This document shows, piece after piece, positions 54,607 to 57,770 of a stretch of DNA of 57,770 nt (position 1 is the stretch's first letter; the number at the start of each line of letters is the position of its first letter). A model generated the notes under the pieces. The model ran no database searches. It was given only the letters and a program-made list of their open reading frames with translations, and was not told the DNA's origin. Both the position numbers and the translations under genes were made by a program. The stretch lies in the NCBI GenBank assembly GCA_027596075.1, contig JADGJC010000200.1:1-57770 (forward strand). Reading direction: 5' to 3'. The DNA is from Rhizophlyctis rosea. Lineage: Eukaryota; Chytridiomycota; Chytridiomycetes; Rhizophlyctidales; Rhizophlyctidaceae.

Positions 54607-57600
54607 TTCGTAGGAACGGCGCCAGAGTTTGTTGCACGCTTGTGGAGGTGTGTGTCGACGGTCGGTAGCGCGGTGGCGGTTGGTGGACGTATTCCAGCGA
54701 TCTGTGTCACGCTTGTCTTGTTGGCGATCATGGAAGGCGAGGCAGCCATCTCTGGCTCATGCAAATGTGAATGGGTGATTGAGAAAATTCCAGAAACCCA
54801 TAAGTACTGACCAATTGGCGCAACTTCTCCTGGCTCTCCGATCACCCACGGACCTTGAGCAAACTTCTCTCTATGCAAATGTGTGGTATGAGCCCGATCG
54901 CGCATATATGTTCAATTACTTCAATTCAATGCACTTCCTTTAGAGATGAGACTCTTGCAACCAGCCAGCTCCTTCCCAGGAAGAAAAAAAGAAGATGAAG
55001 TTCACCGAAACATGTAAATTGGTAGATACAAACAATCAGACTATTGCAGTGCTGCATAGGCGACTGGTCGTGCGCTCTATAGCAGATGAGCAGGTCGTTC
55101 ACTACAAGACTACAGTTGTGCTCGCTCACCTTTGACATACGCTTCCTCGCAGCAATACCCTGGCATTCTGCCACGGTCGCCCTTTTCACCTTTCTGAATT
55201 TCCGCGCTCAGTCGTGACCCCCAAAAAAGTGAATGATAACGCTATCGAATCCCTCCAGCTGACCGGTGGGTCCAGCTGCGTACGACGTTTTTCCAGGTGC
55301 TTGAATCAGAATATATCCAATAACAATTGCTATGAGGGAAAGACTCTCAGCTAGCATGTGTCGGGTTTGATCGGTTTATGAGAAATGAAGAGTGCGCGTT
55401 CGACTGATGTTCTGCGTGACGAAACTTGAAACTGACATGGGGATTTTCAAAACCATCTCGAAGCTCCTATGCTGTTTGAGACTTCCCGCAATGTTGGGGC
55501 AGGCCGAGGTGTGTTCTTTCCGAAGTGAGGCTTGTGAGGGATCAGAGCATTCTTTGCTTTTAACCAGTGCGGGTTACCTGAGAATGAGAAATATGACATC
55601 ATAAGACAGGATTAGGGGAGAAGACCTGGAGCTTCCAGGTTGAAGACAGGTCATAATTGTCGACTTTGACGCAAGCGCATTTGTCCCCTTGCCTGCGGAA
55701 AGGGCAAAAAGAGATGGGTAACCGGCAAACTGTGCTGATGGGCTGGCGAAGTGCTCGCAACTGTCCACCTTATCGCTGACTGTCGGCCCCATTGTGGTGC
55801 CATCTCCCCAATCTCAACTCCTGCGACATCAGTCCAAGACCTCACAAACTTGAATGCAGCTTGATTCCACTGGAGAGAAGTTCTAACTTCAACATTGGAC
55901 GTTACACTGCTTGCCTGGTGCATTTGCGTGTTTGCAACGAATTTCTGTGCTGTTTCTTTTCCTCTCATCAGCGGTCAGCAGTTGTAAGGGGGTCACAAAA
56001 GAGAATTTCTACCGCCAATGACCGTTCAGGTTCCGTCTAGAAAAGCGAGCATTTGCAGCCCGTATAGTCTCGTATTAATGCTCCTCACTTACTTGAGTGA
56101 ATACTCTCATTCATATTTTTGCCGCTACAGCTGCATGGTCCGGTGGGAGCAAGCACTTGCCGGCAAAAGAATACCTTCGACTATATGAGATGCCACAAAC
56201 AACTTGTCGTTCATCTTTCCCCCGGCCTGTTCTCTTATCACAGGGAGATGAGCGGGATGAATCCAAACTCCCGTTTTCTCCTTACATTGTGAAGATGTGG
56301 TATAGTTCATTGCTTTTCACGCGAAGAATTTCGTTCCATCTCTTTTTCCTCACAATTGCTCCCGTTATGAGGGTATGCTCGCGCATGCGATGCATCTGCT
56401 CAAAGATATGAAGACCATCCACTCATCTTCGAGATGCGATGGCTTCAACTCGGATCAGCGTGTTTGAGTTGGGCCACCTGCTGTACGAATTGTGTCCTGC
56501 AGTCTTTTGAGACATCCCTTTTCTCTATCAGATACACCGCTGAAATCCGTAAAGCACGGAGAAGCCTTTTGAACGAATCCTCAGCAACTGACTGGGGCAG
56601 TGTCTTCCGGAACATTACCGGTGCCAAGTGTTCAATCTCGTTGACGGTGCTGTTCCTTTTTGTGAGGATTCTGATCTTAGGAAACCGTCGCATAAATACC
56701 TTGAGATCCGTGGTGTGTATGGGCGTCAGTACCACCTGGTGGGGGAATGTTTCAAGGAACTATCACATCTTTTATTAGTAGGGAGTCGTGGGTGGGGTGT
56801 GCATGGTTATATGATACCGCCCATAGCACCTCGTTGTCCTGATTGCTGGTATCCGGTTACTTTTTTATTTTTTTTTGTCTGCAGGTGATAATTATAGCAC
56901 CGGCCAGTGTACTCGACTCACTCGGTCCGAGCATACGATGCAAGGCTGATTGCATGATGACCTTCTGTTGCAATCCGGACATGCGGGAAAGCAGTATGTC
57001 CATATCACCAGTCTTGTTGGATTGGGATCCTACTGGACCTACCTATATTCCGTTGCGAATGCCCCCTTTTTCCCATCCTTCTTGCTACGATTGTACGTCG
57101 AAAGGAAAGCAACGTACTGTCGCCGACACCCATATCAAACCAACACTCACCTCGTACTGCGGTCCATACAAAACTTACAAATAATGAAAAGCTACATCTC
57201 TGCGGACCACCCTGCCAACATGGTAGTTCGCTTCCTGATAGTTGACCATGAGCCGATTCGGAATCGCTGCATGGATCTTTGACGTTGAGTACGTTGGACA
57301 ATTTGCCATCTCCTTCTTCTTCCCAGACATACCGATTCCGGTCAACTACAATCAGTGTTGCCTCAAAACGAAACAAAAACCGAATAACAATCAACTCTTG
57401 CGCCACTGTTGAAATGACAAGACAAACATGAATCCACCAGAGGTATCATTCGCCAGATTCATTGATTGCACGTGGCCCGCTCCCCCTACATCTTTTTGTT
57501 TTCTCCTTCCCCATCACACCCTGTGAAAAACACGCAAGCAAACTGCGTCCAAATCAATGTGGACGACAACCGGAGAGAAAAAAAACCCCCCCCGTACCAT

Positions 57601-57770
57601 GAGCCTCACAAAATTCGACGGGGGACAGTGTATAAAAATGCAATGTGTATTGTAAGAAGAAAGAATACAAACAAAATCATTTACAGTGAACTACGGAACG
57701 CCTTCCGCATGATAAATGGCATTATAGCACACGGAAAGACAAAAAGACATGCTAAATGATATACACGAAA
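54607..57770. other. Gene-poor right end of window
   Basis: The first 300 bp likely contain 5' exons of the F-box/LRR gene. Beyond that only short ORFs appear; the best is the reverse ORF at 56445-56735. An A-run followed by a C-run lies near 57580, similar to the flanks of the N gap. No RNA gene recognised. Confidence 0.4.
56445..56735 (-). CDS. Possible gene fragment, unrecognised
   Basis: A 96-residue reverse ORF whose composition looks protein-like (DLKVFMRRFPKIRILTKRN, then VAEDSFKRLLRALRISAVYL). Another reverse ORF upstream (57406-57005, starting MAQELIVIRFLFRFEATLIV) also looks coding at its start. They might be exons of one gene, possibly LRR-like, but no splice model was found. Could equally be decayed sequence. 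Confidence 0.25.
   Translation of the reverse strand: MVLTPIHTTDLKVFMRRFPKIRILTKRNSTVNEIEHLAPVMFRKTLPQSVAEDSFKRLLRALRISAVYLIEKRDVSKDCRTQFVQQVAQLKHADPS

Noticed and set aside
37480..57050. Shared word TCCTACTGGAC(T/C)TACCT near 37616 and 57028 (both reading YWTYL)
   Set aside because: Only about 18 bp match and the flanks do not align; it may be chance or very old debris.
1..57770. CRISPR arrays, rRNA genes, intact transposase or reverse transcriptase genes
   Set aside because: None seen: no spaced identical repeats, no rRNA-like blocks, and no integrase, transposase or RT motifs in the reading frames I examined.

Overview
The window looks like nuclear DNA of a fungus, most likely an early-diverging zoosporic (chytrid-type) lineage. 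Genes are mostly split by short GT-AG introns of about 50-175 nt. One protein (46830-49283) has the N-terminus and C-terminal MYND finger of the fungal MUB1/SamB family. A full-length ABCA transporter sits beside a kinesin-4, a combination rarely seen in Dikarya. The lineage is inference; the gene calls rest on motifs read from the translation. Exon junctions were checked by reading phase but not by RNA.

Layout. 1-4956: a tRNA-Cys cut by the window edge, degenerate repeats, two copies of a dispersed element, and a small zinc-finger gene whose frame is broken. 4957-16155: an unrecognised reverse-strand gene, a six-exon tafazzin (cardiolipin remodelling), a forward membrane protein, and a reverse kinesin-4 of about 30 exons. 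16156-27274: a divergent intergenic region, an eight-exon ABCA transporter, a cysteine-rich surface protein and a signal-peptide protein. 27275-35048: a gene-poor stretch, an ABHD4/5-type alpha/beta hydrolase and two weak hypothetical genes. 35049-46829: two gene-poor stretches, one with a 10-N gap, around a possibly N-myristoylated coiled-coil protein built from internal duplications. 46830-57770: MUB1/SamB, a divergent NTF2-like/nitronate monooxygenase pair, an F-box/LRR-like protein, and a gene-poor end.

No operon logic applies. Functional links are loose: tafazzin, the ABHD4/5-like enzyme and ABCA all concern lipids, but they are separated by unrelated genes. NTF2-like and nitronate monooxygenase share a 343-bp divergent promoter.

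The most striking signal is compositional. In exon after exon, on both strands, the first half of the exon is C-rich on the coding strand and the second half is G-rich, with a reset at the next intron. Long exons (the single exon of MUB1, exon 4 of ABCA) contain several such cycles, which might mark lost introns. I know of no description of this pattern. It also explains why several exons carry long antisense shadow ORFs.
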